Shown: piece by piece, positions 1 through 7,382 of the stretch
Position numbering within the stretch: position 1 is the stretch's first letter
How the letters are laid out: every line of letters starts with the position of its first letter
NCBI GenBank assembly: GCA_009786735.1
Contig: WQRM01000009.1
Span: 1 to 17,213 of the forward strand
Source of the DNA: Oscillospiraceae bacterium
GTDB lineage: Bacteria > Bacillota > Clostridia > Oscillospirales > Acutalibacteraceae
Direction of reading: 5' to 3'
DNA length: 17,213 bases
Translations under genes and position numbers: made by a program
The notes under the pieces: generated by a model
What the model saw: the letters and a program-made list of their open reading frames with translations, nothing else
Databases searched by the model: none
Told to the model about the DNA's origin: nothing

Positions 1-23
1 GTCCACTTGCCATAAAAATCCAC

Positions 24-48
24 GGGCGGCAGATTGCCGCCCCTACAC
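24..48 (-). repeat. GTAGGGG-type hairpin repeat, copy 1
   Basis: An 8-bp inverted repeat (GGGCGGCA / TGCCGCCC, 3-base spacer) is followed by CTACAC. Read on the minus strand it is GTGTAGGGGCGGCAATCTGC and onward, the same module found at 1281-1306, 8425-8449, 12315-12339, 12368-12395 and 17191-17213. It ends about two bases before the GAGGA ribosome binding site of alr, so it lies in the alr leader or promoter region. Function unknown. Confidence 0.8.
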
Positions 49-58
49 GAGGACCAAC

Positions 59-1174
59 ATGCACAAATATCGTACATGGATTGAGGTGAATCTCGATCAC
101 ATCGCGCACAACGTTGCGGCGATGCGCGCACGCATGCAAGGCGACACTAAGCTGTTGCTGTCGCTGAAGGCCAACGCCTATGGTCACGGCGCGGTGGAGC
201 TTGCGCGCTTTTTGCAAGACAAGTGCGACTATTTCGGTCTTGCGTGCGTGGACGAAGCCGTTGAGCTGCGCCGCGCGGGCATTGCCACGCCCATGCTGTT
301 GCTGGGCTACACTGCGTCGGCGCAATATGCCGAAGCCATTGCAGATGACCTCACGCTGACGATTTATACCCTGGAGCAGGCGCAGGAGCTCTCGCGCGCT
401 GCACAAGCGCTCGGCAAAACCGCCACGGTGCACATCGCGGTGGACACCGGCATGAGCCGTTTGGGCTTTGCGGACAACGCGCAGTCGCTTGAGGACGTCG
501 CGCAGATCACCACGCTGCCAAACCTGCATGTGGAGGGCTTGTTCACCCACTTTGCCTGTGCGGACGACGTGGACAAAGCCGAAACCACGCACACGCAATA
601 TCGCCGGTTCGACGCAGTTGCGGCAACGCTTGCGCAAATTCCCATCAAGCATGCCTGCAACAGCGCGGCGCTCATTGACTTCGACCAACACTACAACATG
701 GTGCGCGCCGGGATTGCGCTGTATGGTCTTTATCCCACGGTGCATGGGCTGCATCCCAGCGATGAGGTGGATAAATCTGCGCTGCCGCTGCGCCCCGCCA
801 TGGCATGGAAAACGCGCGTGAGCCACGTGAAAACCGTGCCCGCAGGCACCGGCGTCAGCTATGGTCACACCTTCGTGACCACCCGCGAAACCCGCGTGGC
901 CACGCTGCCGGTGGGCTACGCCGATGGCTACCCGCGCGCGCTGAGCAACACCGGGCACGTGATGATTGCCGGGCAGCCTGCGCCGATCCTCGGGCGGGTG
1001 TGCATGGATCAATGCATGGTGGACGTCACGGACATCCCCGGCGTGACGGCAGGGGACGAAGTCGTGCTGGTGGGCGAAGGCATCACCATGGAACAACTCG
1101 CCGACTGGTGCGGCACGATTAACTACGAAGCCTGCTGCCGCGTCAGCGCACGCGTGCAACGTCTGTATGGGTGA
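59..1174 (+). CDS. alr: Alanine racemase
   Basis: PLP-dependent enzyme that interconverts L- and D-alanine in the cytoplasm and supplies D-Ala for peptidoglycan. The 371 residues match the usual family length. The PLP lysine lies in KANAYGHG (Lys37) near the N-terminus. The second catalytic base, a tyrosine, is in GVSYGHTF (Tyr268). PVGYADGYPR and GRVCMDQCMVDVTD are the standard C-terminal domain signatures, the latter carrying the active-site Cys and Met-Asp. The ATG at 59 has GAGGA at 50-54. The gene stands alone: a repeat lies directly upstream and a terminator-like palindrome 20 bases after the stop. No promoter can be judged because only 58 bases precede it. Nothing is missing from the catalytic set, so the assignment is firm. 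Confidence 0.97.
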   Translation: MHKYRTWIEVNLDHIAHNVAAMRARMQGDTKLLLSLKANAYGHGAVELARFLQDKCDYFGLACVDEAVELRRAGIATPMLLLGYTASAQYAEAIADDLTLTIYTLEQAQELSRAAQALGKTATVHIAVDTGMSRLGFADNAQSLEDVAQITTLPNLHVEGLFTHFACADDVDKAETTHTQYRRFDAVAATLAQIPIKHACNSAALIDFDQHYNMVRAGIALYGLYPTVHGLHPSDEVDKSALPLRPAMAWKTRVSHVKTVPAGTGVSYGHTFVTTRETRVATLPVGYADGYPRALSNTGHVMIAGQPAPILGRVCMDQCMVDVTDIPGVTAGDEVVLVGEGITMEQLADWCGTINYEACCRVSARVQRLYG

Positions 1175-1193
1175 GGTGAGGCGCGAAGCTTTG

Positions 1194-1215
1194 CCACTTT
1201 TTTGAAAAAAAGTGG
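1194..1215 (+). terminator. Terminator-like A/T palindrome after alr
   Basis: CCACTTTTTT and AAAAAAGTGG form a 10-bp stem with a 1-2 base loop, 19 bases after the alr stop. It is a diverged member of the A/T palindrome family found at six other gene ends in this window. It lacks a GC-rich stem with trailing U tract, so termination is inferred from position. Confidence 0.5.
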
Positions 1216-1343
1216 CGCAAAAAACTTTAACCCGCTTCGCGGTGGGATTTTGATGGGTTGCGGTTGACGCGAGGACGCGCGTGTAGGGGCGACAACCTGC
1301 CGCCCGGGAGTTTGATAGCGACCGAGCCCCACCGCAGGGGTGG
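1216..1343 (+). repeat. Mosaic extragenic repeat (GCTTCGCGG / GTAGGGG / CCACCGCAGG modules)
   Basis: After the palindrome come, in order, CGCTTCGCGGTGGGATTTTG (from 1233), a GTAGGGGCGACAACCTGCCG hairpin (1283-1306), TTTGATAGCG, and GAGCCCCACCGCAGGGGTGG (1324-1343). The block at 8356-8485 has the same palindrome, GCTTCGCGG and GTAGGGG modules in the same order and orientation. The roughly 300-base gap between alr and nrdD is therefore repeat plus the nrdD regulatory region, with no gene in it. Confidence 0.7.
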
Positions 1344-1357
1344 CACAATATCTAGTG
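1344..1357. promoter_or_regulatory. Possible NrdR box upstream of nrdD
   Basis: CACAATATCTAGTG matches the consensus as I recall it (CACWATATATWGTG) at 13 of 14 positions and is a near-perfect palindrome. NrdR, a zinc/ATP-cone repressor, normally binds two boxes about three helical turns apart, close to ribonucleotide reductase promoters. I find no second box at the expected spacing, and this one lies about 53 bases upstream of the -35, so the call is tentative. Confidence 0.4.
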
Positions 1358-1409
1358 GCGTGAGGGCACTTTGGCCAAATTTCTTTCTGTATTTTGTGCG
1401 CTTTGCCTA

Positions 1410-1439
1410 TTGACAAAGGCTGCCACAAAGTGTTATAAT
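1410..1439 (+). promoter_or_regulatory. Sigma-A promoter of nrdD
   Basis: TTGACA (1410-1415), an 18-base spacer and TATAAT (1434-1439) with an extended -10 TG at 1431-1432. Transcription should begin near 1446, leaving about 30 bases of leader with TGGAGGAG before the GTG at 1476. This excludes the longer in-frame start at 1371, which would lie upstream of the promoter. Confidence 0.85.
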
Positions 1440-1475
1440 ACTAAAGCTAAAGTACAATGTTGGAGGAGTGGGCGC

Positions 1476-3602
1476 GTGAAAGTAATCAAGCGGGACGGCA
1501 CTTCGGTGACCTTTAACCGCAGCAAAATCATTCTGGCGATGCAAAAAGCCAACACGGCAGTGGAGCCCGGACATCAAGCGACGGATGAGCAAATTGAAGG
1601 CATCGTGCGTGGCATTGAACGCCGCACGCGCGAGCGTATTCTGGTGGAAGACATCCAGGACATCGTGGAGCAAGCGCTGATGGAACTGGGCAAGTTTGCC
1701 CTGGCGAAAGCCTACATCATTTATCGTTACACCCGCGCGCTGGTTCGGCAAGCGAACACGACGGACGAGTCTATTTTGTCGCTGATTCGCCAGCAAAACC
1801 GCGACATCATGGACGAGAACTCCAACAAAAATGCATCCACGGCGGCCACGCAGCGCGACTTGATCGCGGGCGAGGTGTCGCGTGACATCACGCGCCGCCT
1901 GCTGCTGCCCGACCACATCTCCCAAGCGCACGACGAAGGCGCGATTCATTTTCACGACACCGATTACTTCCTGCAACCCATCTTCAACTGTTGCCTGATT
2001 AACATCGGCGACATGCTCGACAACGGCACGGTGATGAACGGCAAGCTCATCGAAAGCCCGCGTTCGTTCCAAGTGGCCTGCACCGTGATGACGCAGATTA
2101 TCGCAAGCGTCGCGTCGAATCAATACGGCGGCCAAAGCGTGGATGTGACCCATCTGGGCAAGTTTTTGCGCCGCAGCCGAACGAAAATCGCCAAACAGGT
2201 GGAGGAAGATTGCGGCGTGAGCATTTCTCCGCAAGCCAAAGACAAACTGGTGAACACCCTGCTGCAAAACGAGCTGAAAAGCGGCGTGCAAACCATCCAA
2301 TATCAAATCAACACGCTGATGACGACCAACGGGCAGTCGCCGTTCGTCACGCTGTTCATGCACTTGCGTGAGGACGATGAGTATGTGCAAGAAAATGCGC
2401 TGATCATCGAAGAAATTCTCAAGCAGCGCATCCAGGGCATCAAAAACGAGAAGGGCGTGTATGTCACCCCGGCGTTCCCGAAGCTCATTTATGTGCTTGA
2501 GGACCACAACAGCCTGCAAGGCGGGCAGTTTGACTACCTGACAAAACTCGCGGTGCAGTGTAGCGCCAAGCGCCTGTATCCCGACTACATATCCGCCAAG
2601 CGCATGCGCGAGAACTACGAAGGCAACGTGTTCAGCTGCATGGGCTGCCGCAGCTTCCTCAACCCATGGAAAGACGCGGACGGCAACTACAAATTTGAGG
2701 GGCGCTTCAACCAAGGCGTGGTGAGCCTGAACCTGCCGCAAATCGGTCTGCTTTGCCAAGGCGACGACAACGCCTTTTGGCAGCTGCTGGACGAACGCTT
2801 GGAGCTTTGCTTTGAGGCGCTGATGGAACGCCACAAGGCGCTCAAGGGCACCAAGAGCGATGTGTCGCCGGTGCACTGGCAGTACGGCGCGATTGCGCGG
2901 CTGGCAAAAGGCGAACTGATTGACGACTACCTCGTTGGCGGCTATAGCACCATCAGCCTCGGCTACATCGGACTGTATGAAGTGACCAAGCTCATGCGCG
3001 GCGTGAGCCACACCGACCCCGCGGGGCTCGACTTCGCCCTGCAAGTGATGAACCGCCTGCGCGCCGCCGCCGACAAGTGGAAGCAGCAAACCTCCATCGG
3101 CTTCGGGCTTTATGGCACACCCGCCGAAAGCCTGTGCTATCGCTTTGCCCGCATTGATGCCGAGCGCTTCGGCCAAGTTGCGGACATCACCGACAAAGGC
3201 TACTACACCAACTCCTACCACGTTGACGTGCGCGAGCCGATTGACGCCTTCGCCAAGTTCAACTTTGAGTCGCAGTTCCAAACCATCAGCAGCTCCGGCG
3301 CGATTAGCTATGTGGAAATCCCCAACATGCGCCACAACCTTGAGGCGCTTGAGGACATCGTGCGCTTCATCTACGACAACATCCAGTACGCCGAGTTCAA
3401 CACCAAAAGCGACTACTGCCACCAGTGCGGCTTCGACGGCGAAATCACCGTGGACGACGACTTCGCCTGGCAATGCCCGCAATGCGGCAACAAAGATCGC
3501 CAACAGATGAACGTCACCCGCCGCACCTGCGGCTACCTGGGCGAAAACTTCTGGAACGTCGGCAAAACCCGCGAGATCAAGGATCGCGTGTTGCATTTAT
3601 AA
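1476..3602 (+). CDS. nrdD: Anaerobic (class III) ribonucleoside-triphosphate reductase
   Basis: Glycyl-radical enzyme that reduces ribonucleotides to deoxyribonucleotides without oxygen. It has 708 residues from the GTG at 1476 (GGAGGAG just upstream), full family length. Residues 1-90 form an ATP-cone allosteric domain (KVIKRDGTSVTFNRSKI). The barrel core follows, with HFHDTDYF near 158, a cysteine in FNCCLINI (Cys172) and another in CMGCRSFL (Cys388/391), the regions that supply the active-site cysteines. The C-terminus has a four-cysteine zinc site (Cys648, 651, 667, 670) and the radical motif RTCGYLG with Gly686. The activating radical-SAM enzyme NrdG, commonly the next gene, is absent; the next ORFs are a small membrane peptide and an asparagine synthetase relative. 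A terminator-like palindrome follows the stop. Regulation by NrdR is possible. Confidence 0.97.
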   Translation: MKVIKRDGTSVTFNRSKIILAMQKANTAVEPGHQATDEQIEGIVRGIERRTRERILVEDIQDIVEQALMELGKFALAKAYIIYRYTRALVRQANTTDESILSLIRQQNRDIMDENSNKNASTAATQRDLIAGEVSRDITRRLLLPDHISQAHDEGAIHFHDTDYFLQPIFNCCLINIGDMLDNGTVMNGKLIESPRSFQVACTVMTQIIASVASNQYGGQSVDVTHLGKFLRRSRTKIAKQVEEDCGVSISPQAKDKLVNTLLQNELKSGVQTIQYQINTLMTTNGQSPFVTLFMHLREDDEYVQENALIIEEILKQRIQGIKNEKGVYVTPAFPKLIYVLEDHNSLQGGQFDYLTKLAVQCSAKRLYPDYISAKRMRENYEGNVFSCMGCRSFLNPWKDADGNYKFEGRFNQGVVSLNLPQIGLLCQGDDNAFWQLLDERLELCFEALMERHKALKGTKSDVSPVHWQYGAIARLAKGELIDDYLVGGYSTISLGYIGLYEVTKLMRGVSHTDPAGLDFALQVMNRLRAAADKWKQQTSIGFGLYGTPAESLCYRFARIDAERFGQVADITDKGYYTNSYHVDVREPIDAFAKFNFESQFQTISSSGAISYVEIPNMRHNLEALEDIVRFIYDNIQYAEFNTKSDYCHQCGFDGEITVDDDFAWQCPQCGNKDRQQMNVTRRTCGYLGENFWNVGKTREIKDRVLHL

Positions 3603-3611
3603 GCGCGAAGT

Positions 3612-3635
3612 GTTCTTTTTTTGCAAAAAAAGAAC
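3612..3635 (+). terminator. A/T palindrome after nrdD
   Basis: A perfect 24-bp palindrome made of GTTCTTTTTTT and its complement around a central GC, starting 9 bases after the nrdD stop. The flanks GCGAAGT and CCAAAAAAACC and a downstream GCTTCGCGG module belong to the same repeat. An identical palindrome occurs at 8356-8379 and 14282-14305. Probable terminator or mRNA 3'-end stabiliser. Confidence 0.55.
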
Positions 3636-3679
3636 CAAAAAAACCGATGCGCTTCGCGGTGAACGACTATAATAAAATG

Positions 3680-3721
3680 AAACCCCGACTTACTGCCACG
3701 CAGAAAGTTGGGGTTTTGTTT
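3680..3721 (+). terminator. Nested GC-rich hairpin with T tract, copy 1
   Basis: AAACCCC (3680-3686) pairs with GGGGTTT (3710-3716). Inside it GAC pairs with GTT (one G-T wobble), and an inner CTGC/GCAG stem carries a CAC triloop. TTTTGTTT follows. It resembles an intrinsic terminator readable in both directions, and a relative sits at 14204-14237. It is 78 bases after the nrdD stop, a plausible second terminator. A TATAAT at 3668-3673 precedes it but has no convincing -35. Confidence 0.6.
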
Positions 3722-3736
3722 GATTTGCAGGTGTTG

Positions 3737-3765
3737 CCGCGAAGCGGGGGGCCCCCCGCAGGGGG
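3737..3765 (+). repeat. GCGAAGCGGGGGG / CCGCAGGGGG repeat module
   Basis: CCGCGAAGCGGGGGGCCCCC and onward contains a 16-bp perfect GC palindrome (3744-3759). The same module, with CTCCACC replacing the central C run, lies inside the end of the lipid kinase gene at 7386-7413. It fills most of the gap before the small membrane ORF. Confidence 0.6.
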
Positions 3766-3823
3766 AACATCGCCCAAGCAGTGCTTCATATAGTGTAGGA
3801 GAAGCGTGAAGGGAGGGTTTGCG

Positions 3824-3925
3824 ATGTCACTGCCTATTTTGCCCATCGCGGTGACCCTGCTGGGGTTGCTGGCGGGCGCGGCGATGTTTGTGCTGGCAGG
3901 AAAATCTGCCGAAGAAGAGCGCTGA
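3824..3925 (+). CDS. Small single-helix membrane protein (33 aa), unknown
   Basis: ATG at 3824 with a strong GGGAGGG at 3811-3817, seven bases away. The product begins MSLPILPIAVTLLG, has one continuous hydrophobic helix over about residues 4-25 rich in Leu, Ala and Gly, and ends in the charged tail GKSAEEER. Positive-in or -out topology cannot be decided. It ends 41 bases before the asparagine synthetase-like gene on the same strand, so the two are probably co-transcribed. A GTG at 3806 is in frame but has poorer spacing. I recognise no family. Good ribosome binding site and clear membrane pattern favour a real gene, but its shortness limits certainty. Confidence 0.6.
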   Translation: MSLPILPIAVTLLGLLAGAAMFVLAGKSAEEER

Positions 3926-3966
3926 GTCTGCACATACTAACACAAGAACACAATGAGGAGAATCAC

Positions 3967-5535
3967 ATGAGTTTTTCGGGCATTTGCGATTTTAGCTTGC
4001 AACAGGCGTGCAGCCTTGGCTTTGCGTGGGACGGCGAAATCTACAACATGGGCGAAAGCGCGGTGCTCGCAGGCTTTGCGCAGCACGGCGCGGACTTCGT
4101 GCAGCAACTGCGCGGCGCGTTCGCCATCGCGTGGTGGGACGGCGAGCAGCTGCACCTCATCCGTGACCACGCCGGTGCAAAGTCGCTGTTCTATCACCTG
4201 CAGGACGGCAAACTGGCGTTTGCCTCGGCACTGCGCGATCTGCCAGCCAAGCTTGAGATTGATAACAGCAGCCTGCGCAACATCTTTGGGCTGGGTCCCG
4301 CCAAGCCGCCCAACAGCGGCGTGTTCGCTGGCGTGCGCGAGGTGCTGCCCGGGCAGATGGTCAGCTTTGGACGCGATGGTCTGCGCGAGCACACGTGGTG
4401 GAAGCTGGAAAGCCGCCCGCACGAGGATGACTATCCCACAACCGTCAAGCGCGTGCGCGAGTTGGTGACTGCCGCAATTGAAGAACAACTCGACGGCAAC
4501 GTCTGCAGCCTGCTTTCCGGCGGGATTGACAGCAGCATTGTCACGGCGGTGGCAGCGAATAAGCTCGGCGGACTGCGCACCTTCTCGTTTGACTTTGCGG
4601 GCAACGACGAGCACTTCGCCGCCAACGCCTTCCAGCCGGAGCGCGACCGCCCCTTCGTGGAGCGCATGCTGGCGCTATATCCGCTTACGCACACCTACCT
4701 GCAATGCGACAAGGCGGATTTGTTCAACCTGCTGCCCGATGCCATGCACGCGCGTGGTTTGCCCGGCATGGGTGACATTGATGCATCGCTGCTGTATTTC
4801 GCTGGCGAAGTTGCCAAGCACAGCGCCGTTGCCCTCACCGGCGAGTGCGCGGACGAAGTGTTTGGCGGCTACCCGTGGTTTGTGCGCGATGAGCTGCTGC
4901 ATGCGGAGACCTTCCCGTGGTCGCGCAACCTGCAGGCGCGCACGGCATTGCTTGACCCGGACGTTGCCGACTCGCTCAACCTGCAGGCGCATGCGCAAGC
5001 CTGCTATGAAGAAAGCCTCGCGCAAGTGCCGCGGCTTGCGGGCGAAGCCCCCGATGACGCGCGCCGCCGCGAGGTCACTTGGTTGACGCAGCGGTGGTTC
5101 ATGCAAACGCTGCTTAGCCGCATGGAAGGCATGGGCGGTGCGGTGGGCTTGCGCGGGCGCGTGCCCTTTGCCGACCGCCGCGTGATGGAGTATCTGTGGA
5201 ATGTGCCGTGGGCGATGAAGAACCACAACGGCGTGGTGAAGGGTCTGCTGCGTGATGCATTTGCGGATTTGCTGCCAGCCGAGCTGTTGCAGCGCAAGAA
5301 AAGCCCCTTCCCCAAGACCTACCATCCCGGCTACACCAAGCTGCTGCAAGATAAATTGCTCGAAATTGTGCACGACAGCGCATCGCCGCTCGCCCCCCTG
5401 CTGAACAAGCAGGCGGTGTTGCAGGCATGCAAAAACCCGCCATCAACCACCGAACCGTGGTTCGGGCAGCTCATGGCGGGACCGCAAATGCTCGCGTATC
5501 TTATTCAGGTAGATCATTTTCTGCGTAGTCATTGA
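3967..5535 (+). CDS. Asparagine synthetase (AsnB)-like protein with truncated glutaminase domain
   Basis: 522 residues; ATG at 3967 with GAGGAG nine bases upstream. The C-terminal ATP-pyrophosphatase/synthetase domain is intact by motif: SGGIDSS (184-190) is the PP-loop that adenylates aspartate, TGECADEVFGGY (291-302) matches the SGEGADE-type motif, and GLRGRVPFAD and RKKSPFPKTYHPG are late synthetase signatures. The N-terminal class II glutaminase is damaged: AsnB begins Met-Cys with Cys2 as nucleophile, but here only about 22 residues precede GEIYN, there is no Cys2, and the RGPD-type segment is missing. Later parts remain (LRGAFAIAWWD, IRDHAGAKSLFYH). Inference: the enzyme uses free ammonia, or it amidates or activates another substrate. 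Only 41 bases separate it from the upstream small ORF, so the missing part is not simply out of frame. The 3' end overlaps the convergent phosphoesterase gene. Confidence 0.88.
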   Translation: MSFSGICDFSLQQACSLGFAWDGEIYNMGESAVLAGFAQHGADFVQQLRGAFAIAWWDGEQLHLIRDHAGAKSLFYHLQDGKLAFASALRDLPAKLEIDNSSLRNIFGLGPAKPPNSGVFAGVREVLPGQMVSFGRDGLREHTWWKLESRPHEDDYPTTVKRVRELVTAAIEEQLDGNVCSLLSGGIDSSIVTAVAANKLGGLRTFSFDFAGNDEHFAANAFQPERDRPFVERMLALYPLTHTYLQCDKADLFNLLPDAMHARGLPGMGDIDASLLYFAGEVAKHSAVALTGECADEVFGGYPWFVRDELLHAETFPWSRNLQARTALLDPDVADSLNLQAHAQACYEESLAQVPRLAGEAPDDARRREVTWLTQRWFMQTLLSRMEGMGGAVGLRGRVPFADRRVMEYLWNVPWAMKNHNGVVKGLLRDAFADLLPAELLQRKKSPFPKTYHPGYTKLLQDKLLEIVHDSASPLAPLLNKQAVLQACKNPPSTTEPWFGQLMAGPQMLAYLIQVDHFLRSH

Positions 5536-7144
5536 CCGCAGGGGCTTGCGCCGCTAAACTCTCCAGCATATCCTGCCGTTGCACGTCGGTGCTGTAGTAA
5601 GAAAGCAGGTGCACGCTGCCGTCGGCAAGCGCGCGCACCATGGAGACCACGATGTCGCCGCTGTAGCCTTGCGTTGGTCCGCCGGCGAAGAACACGGGGT
5701 GCGGCAACTGGAAGCGCACATGTTCGTAGTTCGCCGCGAAGAACATGCCCGCCAAGCCGTGCCAGTGCCCGCTAAGCTGCATGTTCACACCCAGGCGAGT
5801 GAACTCGTCGAAGAATTGCGCCTTGGTATCATCACATTCTTGGTCAATGGTGGGGATGTGCACCACAGCGAAGTGCAGCAGTTCGTCGCCGGGCTCAAGG
5901 CTCGCCAGCCAGTTGAGCTGCTGTTGCAGATATGCCGGGTTTTCGCTGTTGAGCGAACCGCGCGTGAAGGGCTCGTGGCTGGTGCGTTGAATGGGCCAAT
6001 CGTCGGCGGAGTCAATGACCGTGAATAGCACATCGCCGCGCCGCACTTGCGTATACAAGCGATTGAGATTGAGCGCCGAAACCAGCATGTCGGCATAATT
6101 ACCGCTGGTTTCGTGGTTGCCTCGTGCGAAAATCGCGGGCACAACGCTGCCGGTGGCCTGCGCGCCTGCCCAAATGACATGGCGCACAATGTCTTCCACG
6201 CTGTGCAAACCGCTTGCGAAATCACCGATCATAACGAACACATCCGGCTCGGGCATGTTGGCGGCAGCGGCAATCATGTCTTCGGGCTGGTTGTGCCAAT
6301 CGCTGGCAATGAGAATATTGAGCTCACCATACACGACATCACGAAACGTGAACGAGTCGCCTTGGAGGGTTGCGCCGAAATCCGCGAAACCAGCCTCCCG
6401 CGAAAGCACCTCGCGCGCAACGATGTGATAGCTGCTGCCGCGCAATTGCTCGTGCGGCACCACAAAGTTGTGGATGCGCCCCACCTGCATGCGCCCAGCA
6501 ATGGCGTGCGGCTGCACGTCATCGCCGACGTGCAAATACGCCACACTGGGGCGGTTTGTTGCCACCACCACATGGTAGTAACCCTCGCCGCCGTCGATGA
6601 CCAAGGGGTTGGTGCTAAAGGCGAACTCGCCGCGCAAATGCGGCAGCACAAAGGGCAACGCAAGGGCTACCGTTAGCACAAGCGCCACCACGATGCGTGC
6701 GGGCTTTTTGAACGCGGGGAAGATGATAAACACAAACGGCAGCCCAATGCAAAGCAGCAGCAGCAGGAAGTAAGGCTGCAGGTGAAACCAGCCGGACCGG
6801 AAGCCGTCTAGGCTAGGCCCGCTGTCTAGGCTGAACGCCAGCACCACGCAGTAAACAAAACACACGCCCGCCAGCACACACGCCACGGTGTGGATGATGG
6901 ACACGGGCTTTTTTTCTTTGATGCGTGCAGGCAGCAGCATGAACGCAAACAGCAGCGCCACACAAGTGCCGAGAATGGCGAACATCATGGGAATGAACGC
7001 GGCGAAATACAGCTCGGCTATCCAGCCGTAGGCCCAGCTTGCGCTGCGCAGCAGGAAAAACGCGGTCACAGCCAGCGCGAAGAACACAAAGCTACCCACG
7101 CGCGTGTGGAATGCCGATGCAATGCGTTTGAAGAATGTTTTCAT
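5501..7144 (-). CDS. Membrane-anchored metallophosphoesterase with N-terminal five-helix region
   Basis: 547 residues from the ATG at 7144, preceded on the minus strand by AGGAGG. A longer in-frame start at 7324 is rejected because it reads through repeats without a ribosome binding site. Residues about 15-170 hold five hydrophobic segments with short loops. Residues about 175-270 look like a beta-rich fibronectin-type domain, as in purple acid phosphatase-like proteins. The calcineurin-type catalytic domain follows, with all metal ligands visible: SDWH (Asp282, His284), IGDF (Asp308), GNHE (Asn343, His344), VVH (His429) and GHWH (His460, His462). It should hydrolyse a phosphoester, probably outside the membrane; the substrate is unknown. 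The stop lies inside the asparagine synthetase-like gene (35-base antisense overlap). Confidence 0.88.
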   Translation of the reverse strand: MKTFFKRIASAFHTRVGSFVFFALAVTAFFLLRSASWAYGWIAELYFAAFIPMMFAILGTCVALLFAFMLLPARIKEKKPVSIIHTVACVLAGVCFVYCVVLAFSLDSGPSLDGFRSGWFHLQPYFLLLLLCIGLPFVFIIFPAFKKPARIVVALVLTVALALPFVLPHLRGEFAFSTNPLVIDGGEGYYHVVVATNRPSVAYLHVGDDVQPHAIAGRMQVGRIHNFVVPHEQLRGSSYHIVAREVLSREAGFADFGATLQGDSFTFRDVVYGELNILIASDWHNQPEDMIAAAANMPEPDVFVMIGDFASGLHSVEDIVRHVIWAGAQATGSVVPAIFARGNHETSGNYADMLVSALNLNRLYTQVRRGDVLFTVIDSADDWPIQRTSHEPFTRGSLNSENPAYLQQQLNWLASLEPGDELLHFAVVHIPTIDQECDDTKAQFFDEFTRLGVNMQLSGHWHGLAGMFFAANYEHVRFQLPHPVFFAGGPTQGYSGDIVVSMVRALADGSVHLLSYYSTDVQRQDMLESLAAQAPAVNDYAENDLPE

Positions 7145-7189
7145 GGTTGACCTCCTAAGTTGGGTGAATTTTATGTGTTTTTCGATTAT

Positions 7190-7240
7190 CACCGCGAAGC
7201 GCGCCTGCGGCGAGCATGTCGCTTCGCTGTGTCCTATTCC
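7190..7240 (-). repeat. Fragments of mosaic repeat upstream of the phosphoesterase
   Basis: CACCGCGAAGCGCGCCTGCG resembles the GCGAAGCGG/CCGCAGG modules. Read on the minus strand, GGAATAGGACACAGCGAAGC matches AGAATAGAACACAGCGAAGC at 9711-9730 and GAACAGAACACAGCAAAGCA at 8468-8487. With the neighbouring hairpin element this fills the 7145-7382 gap; no gene or convincing promoter is seen there. Confidence 0.55.
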
Positions 7241-7263
7241 AGTCGCATAAATTTTCCAGCCCG

Positions 7264-7358
7264 AAGCCCCCCCTGTCACTGCGGTGACATCCCCCTCTAA
7301 CGTCCACCCCACAAATGCAAGCATTTGCGGGGACCCCGGAGAAGGGAGACTGGGGCTT
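7264..7358. repeat. CCCCCTGT hairpin element, copy 2
   Basis: AAGCCCC at 7264-7270 and GGGGCTT at 7352-7358 bound the element. Inside the left end TGTCAC-TGCG-GTGACA (7274-7289) forms a stem-loop followed by TCCCCCTCTAA. It shares about 35 bases with the left end of the 13023-13139 element, where the stem is TGTCGC/GCGACA. The right half is diverged. Confidence 0.6.
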
Positions 7359-7382
7359 GCTTTTTTTACTCGTCATTAGGTA

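Noticed and set aside
1371..1475. Longer N-terminus for NrdD
   Set aside because: The extension overlaps the TTGACA/TATAAT promoter, and the ATP-cone domain begins properly at the GTG at 1476, which has GGAGGAG upstream.
1175..1475. Riboswitch or T-box in the alr-nrdD gap
   Set aside because: The gap is explained by a palindrome, mosaic repeats and a promoter with only a 30-base leader; no conserved RNA core is visible.
1407..3596. 729-residue open frame antisense to nrdD
   Set aside because: It mirrors the nrdD codons exactly, has no ribosome binding site or recognisable motif, and reads as low-complexity His/Ala/Val-rich sequence typical of GC-rich antisense shadows.
7145..7324. 60-residue N-terminal extension of the metallophosphoesterase
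   Set aside because: It runs through repeat DNA and would cross the AGGAGG that precedes the ATG at 7144.
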